DNA of 64,000 nucleotides from Sandaracinaceae bacterium (GCA_020633195.1 JACKEC010000020.1:124001-188000), one strand, 5' to 3'. Positions 55,701-62,732 are shown, numbered from the stretch's first letter. The notes: generated from the sequence alone by a model not told the origin. Numbers and translations are program-made.

Positions 55701-55714
55701 GTCCGGAATTTCAT
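49781..55714 (-). CDS. Giant MopE-repeat protein: VWA / MYXO-CTERM part fused to a lipoprotein / SUMF1-like part
   Basis: About 1,977 residues from the ATG at 55714, chosen for its signal peptide (LALGLLLLASPASAQ). First part: VWA domain with DTSGS, eleven Cx3DxDCDGxxDE (MopE-type, putative metal-binding) repeats, Cys-rich disulfide blocks, and a MYXO-CTERM-like end (CNC, hydrophobic helix, five Arg). Without any stop the frame continues into a lipoprotein-like signal ending ALTSGC, an Asp-Ala-Gly tether, nine more MopE repeats and a C-terminal formylglycine-generating-enzyme (SUMF1) type domain (WRLCDAPDWERAC, YDLSGNVKEWTN, GGAYNN, GFRCCYY). It most likely represents two genes joined in frame; see the junction entry. 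Confidence 0.8.
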   Translation of the reverse strand: MKFRTFGPPWLALGLLLLASPASAQIAPRIAIAFDTSGSMALDLNDIPTFGDGVTTGCTVTGGRYCGTNCTAGIDTNCDGLPNDSRMTIAKEAVRNTVLAFGDVDWLLARFPQTQGNGISCLNVNAYECNVAGPFVTSYGNPQCNSGGAIPSAACPFDWASLWPASCRPGNGGRPALRSYAAGSPSVCTNYAGQCSIGASGGDILVGFPDRGAYSGMDNTYGILSWLDNRESNFVNSRTAANFCNVASGVGDCELRAEGPTPLAGLLTEVGNYMSPIRAADSARTCRPYSVILLTDGGETCLGDPVAAASSLLAAGIRTYVVGFAVAGSARTQLNAIASAGGTDAGAAGGDTAFFADDLVTLSAGLSAIVQASLRSEVCNGADDDCDTRIDEGVLNACGACGAVPTETCNTRDDDCDGTTDEGVANACGTCGPAPVEICNRSDDDCDGIIDEDGAGGDICAGCRPTAEICDGRDNDCDSRTDEGLTRACGTDVGECRAGTETCVVGGTGTWGACAGSRGPVPETCDGRDNDCDGTIDGFSRPCGSSTGECRPGNEVCLAGSFGMCVGAVGPSMERCDGLDNDCDMSTDEGDPGGGGACGTALGICTAGTLECMGGALVCRGGTGPDPMETCNTLDDDCDGLVDEGNPGGGAACGMTDVGACELGVEQCRMGAVVCVGARGPTAEVCDGLDNDCDGMVDEGDPESGGACGDDTGECMAGTFRCVAGTLTCMGGVGPTMEICDGLDNDCDGVVDDGIPVGAPCGSDVGECVPGRNVCVGGAIVCDGGIPAGAETCDDLDNDCDGTIDEGLGLGGPCGSSEGLCMPGTERCIRGRLICEGEVGPARETCDCEDNDCDGATDEPPDTGALCPPGSSCVDCQCALPCMTSEFGFVCPTGRAPLETDGACFCVAERCQADTCAGETVERAGAVRCAPGSEDVANCVCRSNECTFSCDGVVCMDGTVCNPRDPLGRCVENSCRGLGCPGGGICDIDTGECDADPCDTVTCAAGEACRAGACEPSCAGVDCDAGQVCHRGVCEADACADASCGAGQVCDPASGDCVDDLCLPIRCPAGQVCELGTGSCVEDPCVRLNCPAESVCEDGECVEDRSMIDAGVDAGGVDAGVGGDTHDRVLATGGCNCRVGAPRSPSSSAPWLLGLALFGLVGWRRRRRAHGLGLAVAVVAAAALTSGCEKEPFCLDCVDGGGGVGDAGVDSGVGDAGVRDAGGDAGYDAGVDACVPEGCNGADDDCDGTVDEDFDLATDVENCGACGDLCAPTGAFPRCEAGACGIDSCDVGRHDLDGDPSNGCEYRCLIETPGDDSICDLRDNDCDGMVDEDVDLDTDIVNCGSCGYVCTFAHAAETCAAGACVLGACEAGWSDIDANPANGCEYSCTPASPATEACNLADDDCDGRVDEGDPGGGAACGITTGDCTAGVEACVGGSIQCMGAVAPSTETCNGTDEDCDGSTDESNPGGGAVCGTDVGVCATGRQQCTSGALVCMGAIGADPAGESCNSLDDDCDGRIDEGDPGGGGSCGITTGECAGGTEVCRGGALACMGATGPRIEACNMLDDDCDGATDENFDFMNDRNHCGGCTTVCSYPNGVAGCAGGTCSLLACLDGFFDADMNPANGCEYACSFAGTEICNGVDDDCDGTIDMGLTVPTSFCNPNGVCAGTAPTCMGASGWVCTYGGMYEATEVSCDMVDNDCNGIVDDPFPTVGNACGNGSGACRTTGMVACTADRSGTLCTAPPPLTPAPNELCNNLDDDCDGRTDEAIPLSAIPTVDIGGGVRIMQYEASRPDATATAEGTVATRACSRGGVRPWTTVRWSDARNACCALNASGSCTGSTGWRLCDAPDWERACEAVSGTCDWSYQASCTTSSSLTCNGEEWDSSSTTPGDQDSVYPTGSSTFPMCSANWGAAGRVYDLSGNVKEWTNTAPSSGVHQIRGGAYNNVEPGRTCTFDFTVGDNNFAFPNTGFRCCYY
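52151..52228 (-). other. In-frame junction between sorting tail and lipoprotein signal
   Basis: The Trp codon at 52226-52228 opens a run of five Arg codons that ends the MYXO-CTERM-like helix (WLLGLALFGLVGWRRRRR). The same Arg run reads as the charged N-region of a lipoprotein signal (RRRRRAHGLGLAVAVVAAAA, then LTSGC; Cys codon 52151-52153). There is no ATG, GTG or TTG between the two signals at a place that would start the second protein with a full signal peptide, and no stop in frame. Confidence 0.75.
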
Positions 55715-55812
55715 GGGAAGTACCTGAAACGATCGAATCACGAGCACTGAAAAGGGTCAACGTCGCCGGAACCTTTGCGCGACCCCGCCCGTTTCGGAGA
55801 GACTCGGGCGAC

Positions 55813-58800
55813 GTGGTGAAGCCTCTGGACAGATCCGTCACCAAGGGCGGGCGAGGGGACCGACCCACGCTCCTGATGGTCGGCTCCGGCGATCCGATGG
55901 ACGCGGCGCTGAAGGTCGCGCTCGACCGCCACGGGATGTCGGTGGAGTCGACGAGCCTCGAGGAGCTCGACCCCGCCGTCCACGCGACCGCGCCCGACGT
56001 GATGCTCCTGGTCGGGGACGCGGCGGCGGACGGCGGCCTCGTCGCGCTCACCATGCTGGGCGCCGGATCGTCCACGGCGTCGGTGCCCGTGGTGCTGCTC
56101 GCCAAGGACGAGCGGCTCGAGAGCCGGATGCACGCGTTCCGCCACGGCGCGCTGGCGGTGGTCCCTCGCAGCGCGAGCGCCGACGCGGTCGCGCGCCGCG
56201 TGGTGGCGCTCGAGCGCGAGCTCTCCGACCACTTCGAGGATCGGAGCGGAGAGATCGGCGAGGCGACGTTCGACGAGCTCGTCGAGCTCGTGAAGAAGGA
56301 GCTGCGCAGCGGGATCCTCTCGGTGCACCCGCCCGGCGTCGAGGGCGAGACCACGCGGGTCGTGCTCGGCGCGGGTCGGCCCGTGGCCGAGGCGGTCCAG
56401 GAGTTCGTGCAGCGGCTCCGGCCCCACGTGACCGCCGCCGAGCCGATGCACTACCAGTTCCACACGAGCGCGGGGGGCCCCGTCGGGGTGCTCGACCTCG
56501 GGGGGACGAAGTCGACGGAGATGATCGGGCTGCCGAACCTCCGCGTGCTCGTCGTCGACGACCACCCGACGCGGGCCGACGCGCTCGCCCACGAGCTCCG
56601 CGAGCGCGGCGCCCTCGTGTTCGTGACCGACACGAAGGGGTCCGGCCTCGAGCGCGCGACGGGGCTCGACCCGCAGATCGCGATCGTCGACCGCGCCGGC
56701 CTGCAGGGCGACGGCTTCGAGGTCATCCGGCGCATCCGCCAGCACATGCGGCTGCGCTGGGCGTCGATGCTGGTCGCGCCCTGGGAGGAGATCTGGCCGT
56801 CGACGGCGTCGATGCCCGACATGCACCAGCTCGCGAGCCGGATCGTCGGGATGCTCGATCCGGATCGCGATCTCGCGGAGCGCGCCGCCCAGGACGCCGC
56901 GTTCGACACCCGGCTCGAGTCCACGGGGCCGGCGCGGTTCATCCGCGTCCTCGTCGAGTCCGGGCAGACGGTGCACGCCACCGTGCGCAACCCGAAGGCG
57001 CGCGTGGAGCTCGACCTCGCCGAGGGCCTCGTCGTCGGCGCCACGTCGCACCTCGACGGCGGCAAGGTGCTCGCCGGGACCAAGGCGCTCGCGTCGCTCC
57101 TCGCGCTCGCGTCGGGCCGCGTGCACATCGAGCGCCGCGCGAACCCCGCCGTCGCCAACGTGATGAGCCCCGTCGACGAGGCGCTCTCCGCCGCGAACGC
57201 GGAGCGCGACGCGCTGCGCGGCTACGTCTCGTTCGCCGAGGACGAGCCGACCTCGGACGCGCACACGCTCTCGCAGAACCTCGAGACCCGCGCCCGGGCG
57301 AGCGAGGCCCTCCTCGCGGAGGAGGAGAGCGCCGCGACCTTGCCTTCGGTCCCGCGGCCCACGCCGAAGATCGCCGTGCCGCCGCCGAGGCCCCGACCCC
57401 TGGTCGGCGGGCCGGTCGCCGCGGGCGAGCGGTCGTTGAAGAACCGCGAGGTGCTCCGCAAGAAGACGCTCGCGATGGGCGTGCTCGCGGTGCCGCCCCC
57501 GCCGGAAGATCCGCCGCCGAAGCCCGCGGCGCCCACGCCCGTGGCGCCCGCTCCGGAGGCTCGCAAGGAACCCGTCCCCAAGCCGGACTTCCGCCGCGAG
57601 CCGTTCCCGGCGCGGCCGAAGCCCGTCGCCGCCGAGCCCGTCGAGGAGGAGGAGGACGACGAAGAGGGCGGCGGCTCGTCCGACGAAGCCACCGCGATCA
57701 TGAACTACGAGGACATGGACCTCGATCTGCCGCCGCAGGTCCAGAGCCCTCCCGCGACCGCGCCGGACGCGCGCACCGACCCGACGACGGTCGTGCCGCC
57801 GCCGTCCTCCTCCGCCGAGCTCGTCGCCCGCACGCGCCTCACCGACTCCGGAGAGGACACCGTCGCGGCGGTCCGACCGGCCGAGCTGAGCAGCTCCGAG
57901 AGCTCCGAGTCGCTCGACTCCGGGGACCTCGCCTCCCTCGCGGTGTCTCCCCCGGTGGCGCCGCCTCCCCCGCTGGACGAGCCGATCGAGATCGGCTCGC
58001 TGCCGCCCCCGCCGATGGAGCCCGCGCCCGGCGTGCCGCCGCCCGCGCTCCCTCCGCCAGCGGCGGTCGAGCCTTCGCCCCAGTCGCTCTCCACCGACGC
58101 GCCCGCGCCGCGCACCGGCGGGGGCCTCGCGCGCGCGATGGCCAAGGCCCTCGTCGCGGTGGCCGCGCTCGTCCTGCTCACCGTGGTCGCGCTCATCGGC
58201 TATCGGTACTCGGGCGTCCACGAGCCCCACGTCGACCGCGTGCTCGCGCTGCTCGGCGCCGCGCGCGCTCGACCCGTGCCCGTGCCGACGCCCGACGTCG
58301 AGCCCACCCCCGACGTCGAGCCGACCACGGACGTGGTGCCCGTCCCCGACGTCGAGCCCACCCCCGACGTCGAGCCCGACGTCGAGCCCACCCCGGACGT
58401 CGAGCCCGACGTCGAGCCCACCGCGGACGTCGAGCCGGACGTGGAGCCCGACGTCGAGCCCACCCCCGACGTCGAGCCGGACGTGGAGCCTGACGTCGAG
58501 CCCACCCCCGACGTCGAGCCCACCCCCGACGTCGAGCCCGACCCGCCGCGGCCGGTGGATCCGACCGATCCGCAGGCGGTGCTGCGGCAGGCCGAGTCCC
58601 TGGGCAACAGCGATCAGGCCGAGACGCTCTACCGGCGCGTGCTCGAGCTCGACCCGCGTGAGCACCACGCGATGGTCGGGCTCGGCCGGCTGCTCATGGC
58701 GCGCGAGCGCTACGCCGAGGCGGTGCCCCTGCTGCGGTCCGCGGTCGCGCGGCGCCCGCGCCGGGCCTCGTACCTGATCTGGCTCGGCGACGCGCTCCAG

Positions 58801-58896
58801 GGCGCGGGCGACGCGGCGGGCGCGCAGGAGCAGTGGCAGCGCGCGCTCGAGGCGGAGCCGAACAACCGAACCGCCCAGCGTCGTCTCGGTCAGTGA
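55813..58896 (+). CDS. Dual receiver-domain membrane protein with PDVEP linker and TPR
   Basis: 1,027 residues from a GTG. Residues ~15-140 are a receiver-like fold that lacks the phospho-acceptor Asp (DVMLLVGD). A middle ~90-residue domain (TFDELVELVKKELRSGILSV) resembles DUF4388-type segments. A second receiver (~245-370) has RVLVVDDHPTRADAL and the acceptor Asp in IAIVDRAGLQGDG. A Pro/Ala/Glu-rich linker reaches a single transmembrane helix near 776-800 (ALVAVAALVLLTVVALIGY), then PDVEP repeats and C-terminal TPRs (AETLYRRVLELDPREHHAMV, YAEAVPLLRSAVARRP). The layout suggests a cytoplasmic signalling half and an external TPR. Divergent from the giant gene. Confidence 0.78.
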   Translation: MVKPLDRSVTKGGRGDRPTLLMVGSGDPMDAALKVALDRHGMSVESTSLEELDPAVHATAPDVMLLVGDAAADGGLVALTMLGAGSSTASVPVVLLAKDERLESRMHAFRHGALAVVPRSASADAVARRVVALERELSDHFEDRSGEIGEATFDELVELVKKELRSGILSVHPPGVEGETTRVVLGAGRPVAEAVQEFVQRLRPHVTAAEPMHYQFHTSAGGPVGVLDLGGTKSTEMIGLPNLRVLVVDDHPTRADALAHELRERGALVFVTDTKGSGLERATGLDPQIAIVDRAGLQGDGFEVIRRIRQHMRLRWASMLVAPWEEIWPSTASMPDMHQLASRIVGMLDPDRDLAERAAQDAAFDTRLESTGPARFIRVLVESGQTVHATVRNPKARVELDLAEGLVVGATSHLDGGKVLAGTKALASLLALASGRVHIERRANPAVANVMSPVDEALSAANAERDALRGYVSFAEDEPTSDAHTLSQNLETRARASEALLAEEESAATLPSVPRPTPKIAVPPPRPRPLVGGPVAAGERSLKNREVLRKKTLAMGVLAVPPPPEDPPPKPAAPTPVAPAPEARKEPVPKPDFRREPFPARPKPVAAEPVEEEEDDEEGGGSSDEATAIMNYEDMDLDLPPQVQSPPATAPDARTDPTTVVPPPSSSAELVARTRLTDSGEDTVAAVRPAELSSSESSESLDSGDLASLAVSPPVAPPPPLDEPIEIGSLPPPPMEPAPGVPPPALPPPAAVEPSPQSLSTDAPAPRTGGGLARAMAKALVAVAALVLLTVVALIGYRYSGVHEPHVDRVLALLGAARARPVPVPTPDVEPTPDVEPTTDVVPVPDVEPTPDVEPDVEPTPDVEPDVEPTADVEPDVEPDVEPTPDVEPDVEPDVEPTPDVEPTPDVEPDPPRPVDPTDPQAVLRQAESLGNSDQAETLYRRVLELDPREHHAMVGLGRLLMARERYAEAVPLLRSAVARRPRRASYLIWLGDALQGAGDAAGAQEQWQRALEAEPNNRTAQRRLGQ
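58279..58548. repeat. PDVEP coding repeat
   Basis: About 20 irregular copies of Pro-Asp-Val-Glu-Pro with Thr-Pro or Asp spacers (units of 12 to 18 bp built on CCCGACGTCGAGCCC). It codes for an extended Pro-rich stalk between the membrane helix and the TPR domain. High nucleotide identity of units suggests copy-number variation. Confidence 0.9.
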
Positions 58897-58913
58897 GCCC
58901 GCCGACGGGGCGC

Positions 58914-58957
58914 GCCGGAGAGAAATCGCCGGGGGCGATGGATCGACAGACCTCGAG
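58914..58957. repeat. 44-bp dispersed hairpin repeat, copy 2
   Basis: Matches 10451-10494 at 41 of 44 positions. Here it starts 18 bases after the dual-receiver gene stop and ends 23 bases before the ATG of the VWA lipoprotein, so it sits in that gene's leader. The ATCGCC/GGCGAT stem is intact and the loop differs from copy 1. Confidence 0.9.
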
Positions 58958-58979
58958 CTCGGGTAGAGTGTCTGGACCC

Positions 58980-60065
58980 ATGGTCCGATCTCTCCTCGCC
59001 CTCTCGATCGCGCTGGCCGGCTGCAGCGCGGGCCCGAGCCTCATCGACGCCGGCGGTGGCGGCGGCGGCTTCGACGCGGGACCCGGCGGCGGCGGCTTCG
59101 ACGCGGGACCCGGCGGCGGCGGCTTCGACGCGGGCTTCATGGACTGCGTCGGCACGCCCTACGAGGCGGTCGAGGCCTTCGCGCCCGTCGACATCATCTG
59201 GGTCGTCGACACCTCGGGCAGCATGTCCGACGAGGCTGAGCGCGTGCAGATGAACATGGTCGCCTTCGCGAGCGCGATCGAGGCGGTCGGGATCGACTGG
59301 CACGTGGTCATGATCAGCACGCGCGACTTCGTGAACGTGCCCGCGTCGCTCGCCGACGACCCGCGCTACCTGCTGATCGATCGCGCGGTGAATTCCAACG
59401 AGCCGATGGCCGCGCTCCTGGCCGAGTTCCCGCGCTACTCGCCGCACCTGCGGCGCGCGGCGCTGACGCACTTCGTGGCCGTCACCGACGACGAGAGCAG
59501 CGTCGCGTGGATGGACTTCTCGACGCAGATGCGGCGCAGCCTCGGCCGCAACTTCGTCTTCCACACGATCTCGTCGGAGGTCGCCGGCCCGCCGAGCTTC
59601 ATGTATCCGGAGGGCCAGCCGTGCAGCACCGGCGGCGGCTTCCCGCCCGAGGGCGCGGCCGCGCCGGGCGTGCAGTACTACGAGATGGCGATGGCGACGG
59701 GCGGCCGCATCTTCTCGATCTGCACGCCCGCCGCCGAGTGGGCCGACCTGTTCGTGAGCCTCACCGCGGCGATCGCGGTGCCGATGGTCATCCCCTGCGA
59801 GTACGCGATCCCCGAGCCCCCGGCCGGCGACGAGCTCGACTTCATGCGGGTCAACGTCCGCTACACCCCGAGCAGCGGCGGCGAGCAGATCCTCCCGTAC
59901 GTGGGGACGCCGGACGGCGCCAACTGCACCACCGGCGGCTGGTACTACGACGACTTCGCGAACCCGACCCGCATCATCCTGTGCCCGTCGAGCTGCTCGG
60001 CGATCAGCGGGGACTCGGGCGGCCGCGTCGACGTCGAGCTCGGCTGCACGACCTTCCTGATCTGA
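58980..60065 (+). CDS. VWA-domain lipoprotein
   Basis: 361 residues. The lipobox is ALAGC (Cys15). A tether of three GGGGFDAGP units follows. The VWA domain begins near residue 70 with an intact MIDAS start, WVVDTSGSMSDEAE (Asp77), and continues with VDWHVVMIS-like WHVVMISTRDFV and a late Thr/Asp in VAVTDDESS. The C-terminal half has several Cys (QPCSTGGG, SICTPA, IPCEYAIP, ILCPSSCS) suggesting disulfides. An outer-membrane-anchored adhesion or sensing protein is likely. The 44-bp dispersed repeat lies in its leader. Confidence 0.8.
   Translation: MVRSLLALSIALAGCSAGPSLIDAGGGGGGFDAGPGGGGFDAGPGGGGFDAGFMDCVGTPYEAVEAFAPVDIIWVVDTSGSMSDEAERVQMNMVAFASAIEAVGIDWHVVMISTRDFVNVPASLADDPRYLLIDRAVNSNEPMAALLAEFPRYSPHLRRAALTHFVAVTDDESSVAWMDFSTQMRRSLGRNFVFHTISSEVAGPPSFMYPEGQPCSTGGGFPPEGAAAPGVQYYEMAMATGGRIFSICTPAAEWADLFVSLTAAIAVPMVIPCEYAIPEPPAGDELDFMRVNVRYTPSSGGEQILPYVGTPDGANCTTGGWYYDDFANPTRIILCPSSCSAISGDSGGRVDVELGCTTFLI
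59058..59134. repeat. 27-bp coding tandem repeat (GGGGFDAGP)
   Basis: Two perfect 27-bp units and a third unit of 23 bp, encoding Gly-Gly-Gly-Gly-Phe-Asp-Ala-Gly-Pro after the lipobox of the VWA lipoprotein. In-frame and identical in nucleotide sequence, so recent expansion is likely. Confidence 0.92.
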
Positions 60066-60073
60066 GCGAGCCG

Positions 60074-60532
60074 ATGGCCAAGCGCGTCGCCGCCAAGGCG
60101 TGTCCCTGCACGAGCGGCGCGGCGTACGCCGACTGCTGCGCGCCGTTTCACCGCGGGGCCGAGGCGACGACCGCCGACCGGCTGATGCGATCCCGCTTCG
60201 CGGCGTTCGCGCTCGGGGACGGCGCCTACCTGTGGCGGACGCTCCACCCCACGCACCCGCTGCGGTCGCGACCCGAGGCCGAGGTCGTCCGCGAGCTGTC
60301 CCGCGCCAAGCAGACCCTGCGCTACCAGCGCCTCACCGTGCACGACCACGACGAGGACGGAGACCGCGCGCGCGTTCTGTTCACCGCGCACGTCTTCGAG
60401 AAGGGCAAGGACCGCTCGTTCACCGAGCTGAGCGAGTTCGCGCGGGTCGACGGCGCGTGGCGCTACCGAGAGGGCCTGGCAGTCGACGCGCCCGCAGCTA
60501 CCATCGTAGAGCTGCTGGAACGACTCTCGTGA
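60074..60532 (+). CDS. YchJ-like SEC-C motif protein
   Basis: 152 residues. The N-terminus carries an SEC-C-like zinc motif (CPCTSGAAYADCC, residues 10-22) and AFHRG-type continuation (CAPFHRG). The body matches the YchJ/UPF0225 M domain: LMRSRFAAFALGDGAYLWRTLHPT, LRYQRLTVHD and FTELSEFARVDGAWRYREG. Unlike many YchJ proteins, no second SEC-C motif is present at the C-terminus. Function is unknown; a cytoplasmic zinc-binding role is expected. It follows the VWA gene by 8 nt and overlaps the next gene by four bases. Confidence 0.82.
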   Translation: MAKRVAAKACPCTSGAAYADCCAPFHRGAEATTADRLMRSRFAAFALGDGAYLWRTLHPTHPLRSRPEAEVVRELSRAKQTLRYQRLTVHDHDEDGDRARVLFTAHVFEKGKDRSFTELSEFARVDGAWRYREGLAVDAPAATIVELLERLS

Positions 60533-60897
60533 CCGACCCCTTTCGAGACGCGCTGAACGCGAGCGAGGCCGAGCGCGGCCCGTTCCGCACCGGGGAGCCC
60601 ACCCCGGAGCGGCGCCTCGAGCGCGCGCGCGAGGAGAGCTTCGCGCGGGTGCAGGAGCTCACCGCCGAGGCGGTGCGCCTCGACCGCGCTCGGGAGCGCC
60701 GGACCAGCCGCGTGCTCCTGAGCCTGCTGGCCTTGAGCGTGGTCGCCCTCCTCACCGTGTTCGTGATGGCGGGGCTCGGGGTCCACACCGCGGCGGCCTG
60801 GTTCTGCCCGGCGCTCGCGGCGGTGGTCTCCTTCGGGCTCCTCAGCTGGAAGAGCCGCGTCCTCGCCGACGCCTGGTCTCGGGACGAGCGCGGCTGA
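60529..60897 (+). CDS. Small membrane protein
   Basis: 122 residues from a GTG that overlaps the upstream TGA (GTGA), indicating coupling to the YchJ-like gene. A charged helical N-terminus (PERRLERAREESFARVQEL) is followed by two hydrophobic helices at about 60-82 (VLLSLLALSVVALLTVFVMA) and 88-106 (AAAWFCPALAAVVSFGLLSW). No family was recognised. It was identified by the overlap and the consistent amino-acid pattern; the protein is short but the start is well supported. Confidence 0.7.
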   Translation: MTDPFRDALNASEAERGPFRTGEPTPERRLERAREESFARVQELTAEAVRLDRARERRTSRVLLSLLALSVVALLTVFVMAGLGVHTAAAWFCPALAAVVSFGLLSWKSRVLADAWSRDERG

Positions 60898-60948
60898 CAT
60901 TCTGTCGGTTTCTTGCCCGCCGGGGCGCCGCGGGTCTCTCCTCGGGGC

Positions 60949-61404
60949 ATGCGCGCCTACACCCTCGCCAGTCTCCTGCTCCTCGGATTGAGCGGCTGCC
61001 TCCTCCAGAACCTCGGGGCGGAGCACCAGCTCACCGATCAGGTCTACGCGCTGAACGACGAGATCCGGTGGGCCCGGATCGACCTGGCCACCGAGCGGGT
61101 GGCGCCGTCGTTCCGCCCGGAGTTCCTCCTGATCCACCGCGAGTGGGGTCACGACGTCCAGATCGCGGATTCGGACTGCACCCACGTCCAGATCAGCGAG
61201 GACTCGGAGAGCGCGACCTCGCTCGTGACGCTGTCCTGGTACGACCAGCGCACGATGCAGCTGTACACGTCGGTCATCGAGCAGCGATGGATCAAGACGG
61301 ACAGCGGCTTCATGCTCGACCGCGTCACCGTGGTCGGCGGCGAGGAGAGCATCCTCGCGGCGATGCCCGAGGCGGCGACCGAGACCGACCCGACCGCGAG
61401 CTAG
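60949..61404 (+). CDS. Small lipoprotein
   Basis: 151 residues. The lipobox is GLSGC (Cys17). The mature domain is alpha+beta (EIRWARIDLATERVAP, FLLIHREWGHDVQIAD, LVTLSWYDQRTMQLYTSVIE) and resembles an NTF2/SnoaL-like or lipoprotein accessory fold, but no family was identified. The TAG stop is within the left end of element B, so the C-terminus (ATETDPTAS) borders an inserted sequence. Confidence 0.7.
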   Translation: MRAYTLASLLLLGLSGCLLQNLGAEHQLTDQVYALNDEIRWARIDLATERVAPSFRPEFLLIHREWGHDVQIADSDCTHVQISEDSESATSLVTLSWYDQRTMQLYTSVIEQRWIKTDSGFMLDRVTVVGGEESILAAMPEAATETDPTAS

Positions 61405-61569
61405 CAGACTCCGGCAAAGATGCGCGTGATGGATCGGCGAGCGCGACGTCGTGTCCAGTGCGCCGGGCCGAGGTCGAAATGCTGAAGCATTTCGACCGAG
61501 CGACTGGCGTGCTGGGCGCGGCGTCCCGCCGGCGAGGCGCGCGCAGTCATTTTTGCCGGAGGCTGCTAG
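61401..61569. mobile_element. CTAG-bounded inverted-repeat element B (MITE-like)
   Basis: A 169-bp stretch ending in 22-base inverted repeats that match at 20 positions (61401-61422 and 61548-61569; left end CTAGCAGACTCCGGCAAAG). A perfect 11-bp stem with TGAA loop lies near the middle (61472-61497), and the rest pairs weakly, so the whole is an imperfect long palindrome. As in element A, the left CTAG supplies the stop of the plus-strand gene and the right CTAG that of the convergent minus-strand gene. The terminal sequences differ from A. A MITE or a large bidirectional terminator are the two explanations. Confidence 0.6.
61472..61497. terminator. Perfect 11-bp stem, TGAA loop
   Basis: GGTCGAAATGC and GCATTTCGACC around TGAA, inside element B between two convergent genes. 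It is symmetrical, so it could stop transcription from both sides. Confidence 0.6.
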
Positions 61570-62732
61570 AACCGGTAGCCGGCGCGGAGGCTCGCGCCGA
61601 TCGTGAGCGCGCCCGCGCCGGGCGACACGTAGCCGAGCTCGGGGAGCGACGCCTCGAGGTAGAAGTGCTCGGTGGGGCGCCACGCGAAGAGCGCCGACAC
61701 GCGGGCCGCGAAGCCCACGTCGCGCGCGCCGGTGAACGTGAAGATCACCCCGAGCTCGCCGCCGAGGCCGATGAACACGGGCTCGACGAAGAGGCTCCCG
61801 AGCCACGCGGCGCCGACGTGGAGGCCGAGGCCGGTGAACGCGCCCGTCGCGAAGTCGAGCCCGCCGCGCAGCTCGAAGCCGTCGATGCCTTCGAAGGTGC
61901 GCCCGAGCTGGAGCCCGACGTCGAACAGCCCGCCGCCCCCCTGCGCGCCGGCCGGCAGGTTCGCGAGGGTGCCCGCGTAGCGACCGCCGAGGGCGACCTG
62001 CACCATCCAGTCGCCGTCGGCGCCATAGGGCACGCGCGACGCGAAGGCCTCGCGCTGACGACGGGCCTCCTCCTCGGCCGCCGCCGCCGCCGCGGCCTCG
62101 CGACGCGCCTCCTCCTCGGCGGCGAGCGCGGCCGCCGCCTCGGCCTCGCGACGCGCCGCCTCCTCGGCCTCGAGCCGCGCGCGCTCCTCCGCGTCGAGCG
62201 CCTCGCGCGCCTCGGCCTCGCGACGGGCCGCCTCTTCGGCCTCGCGCCGCGCCCGGTCCTCGGGGGTCTCCTCGCCGGTCAGGCGGAGCGCGTCGTCGGC
62301 GAGGCCCTCGGGCCGGACCATCGAGCGGAGCACGTCGGTCAGGCGCGCGCGCTCCTCGGCCTCGAGCACGGTGACGAGCAGCTCCTCGGTGCGGCCCGCG
62401 GCGCGCGCGTAGACGTGCACGTTGAGCCGGTACTGCCCGCGCATCGGCTCGACCTCGGCGGTCAGCACGTAGTTGGCGCGCACCGAGTCCGCGATCGCCT
62501 CGAGCTGCGCGGTCGAGGGCGGATGGTCGATGCGGGTGGTCGCGGGCGGCGGCGCGAGCCGGTGGCCCTCGGCCCGCAGGACCTCGCTCACGACCTGCTC
62601 GATCGCGTCGAGCCGGTCCTGATCGACGTTGCCCTGGAGCGGCAAGAGCGCGACCGAGTCGGCGAACGCGAGGGTCGGCGCCGCGAGGATCGTGAACGCG
62701 AGGAACGCGCCGATCAGCGAACGTCCGTTCAC
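61566..62732 (-). CDS. Coiled-coil and outer-membrane barrel protein
   Basis: About 388 residues from a GTG at 62732 with GAGG upstream; an ATG at 62804 would add 24 residues before the signal. The signal peptide (SLIGAFLAFTILAAPTLAFA) precedes a domain with SVALLPLQG and ANYVLTAEVEPMRGQYRLNV, typical of periplasmic proteins that compute a protein-family alert (LolB/TolB-like N-terminal fold). Residues ~160-235 are an Ala/Glu/Arg coiled coil (EEAARREAEAREALDAEE). The C-terminal ~140 residues are beta strands ending in GYRF, an outer-membrane signature. Its stop comes from element B. Confidence 0.72.
   Translation of the reverse strand: MNGRSLIGAFLAFTILAAPTLAFADSVALLPLQGNVDQDRLDAIEQVVSEVLRAEGHRLAPPPATTRIDHPPSTAQLEAIADSVRANYVLTAEVEPMRGQYRLNVHVYARAAGRTEELLVTVLEAEERARLTDVLRSMVRPEGLADDALRLTGEETPEDRARREAEEAARREAEAREALDAEERARLEAEEAARREAEAAAALAAEEEARREAAAAAAAEEEARRQREAFASRVPYGADGDWMVQVALGGRYAGTLANLPAGAQGGGGLFDVGLQLGRTFEGIDGFELRGGLDFATGAFTGLGLHVGAAWLGSLFVEPVFIGLGGELGVIFTFTGARDVGFAARVSALFAWRPTEHFYLEASLPELGYVSPGAGALTIGASLRAGYRF

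Noticed and set aside
49901..55750. Plus-strand open frame of about 1,950 codons opposite the giant MopE-repeat gene
   Set aside because: Repeat structure of the true gene (Cys/Asp codons) produces a periodic Val/Ala/Asp/Arg sequence on the other strand; no start signal or domain.
58279..58548. CRISPR-like regularly spaced repeat
   Set aside because: The repeats are in frame within a gene, have no unique spacers and encode PDVEP units.
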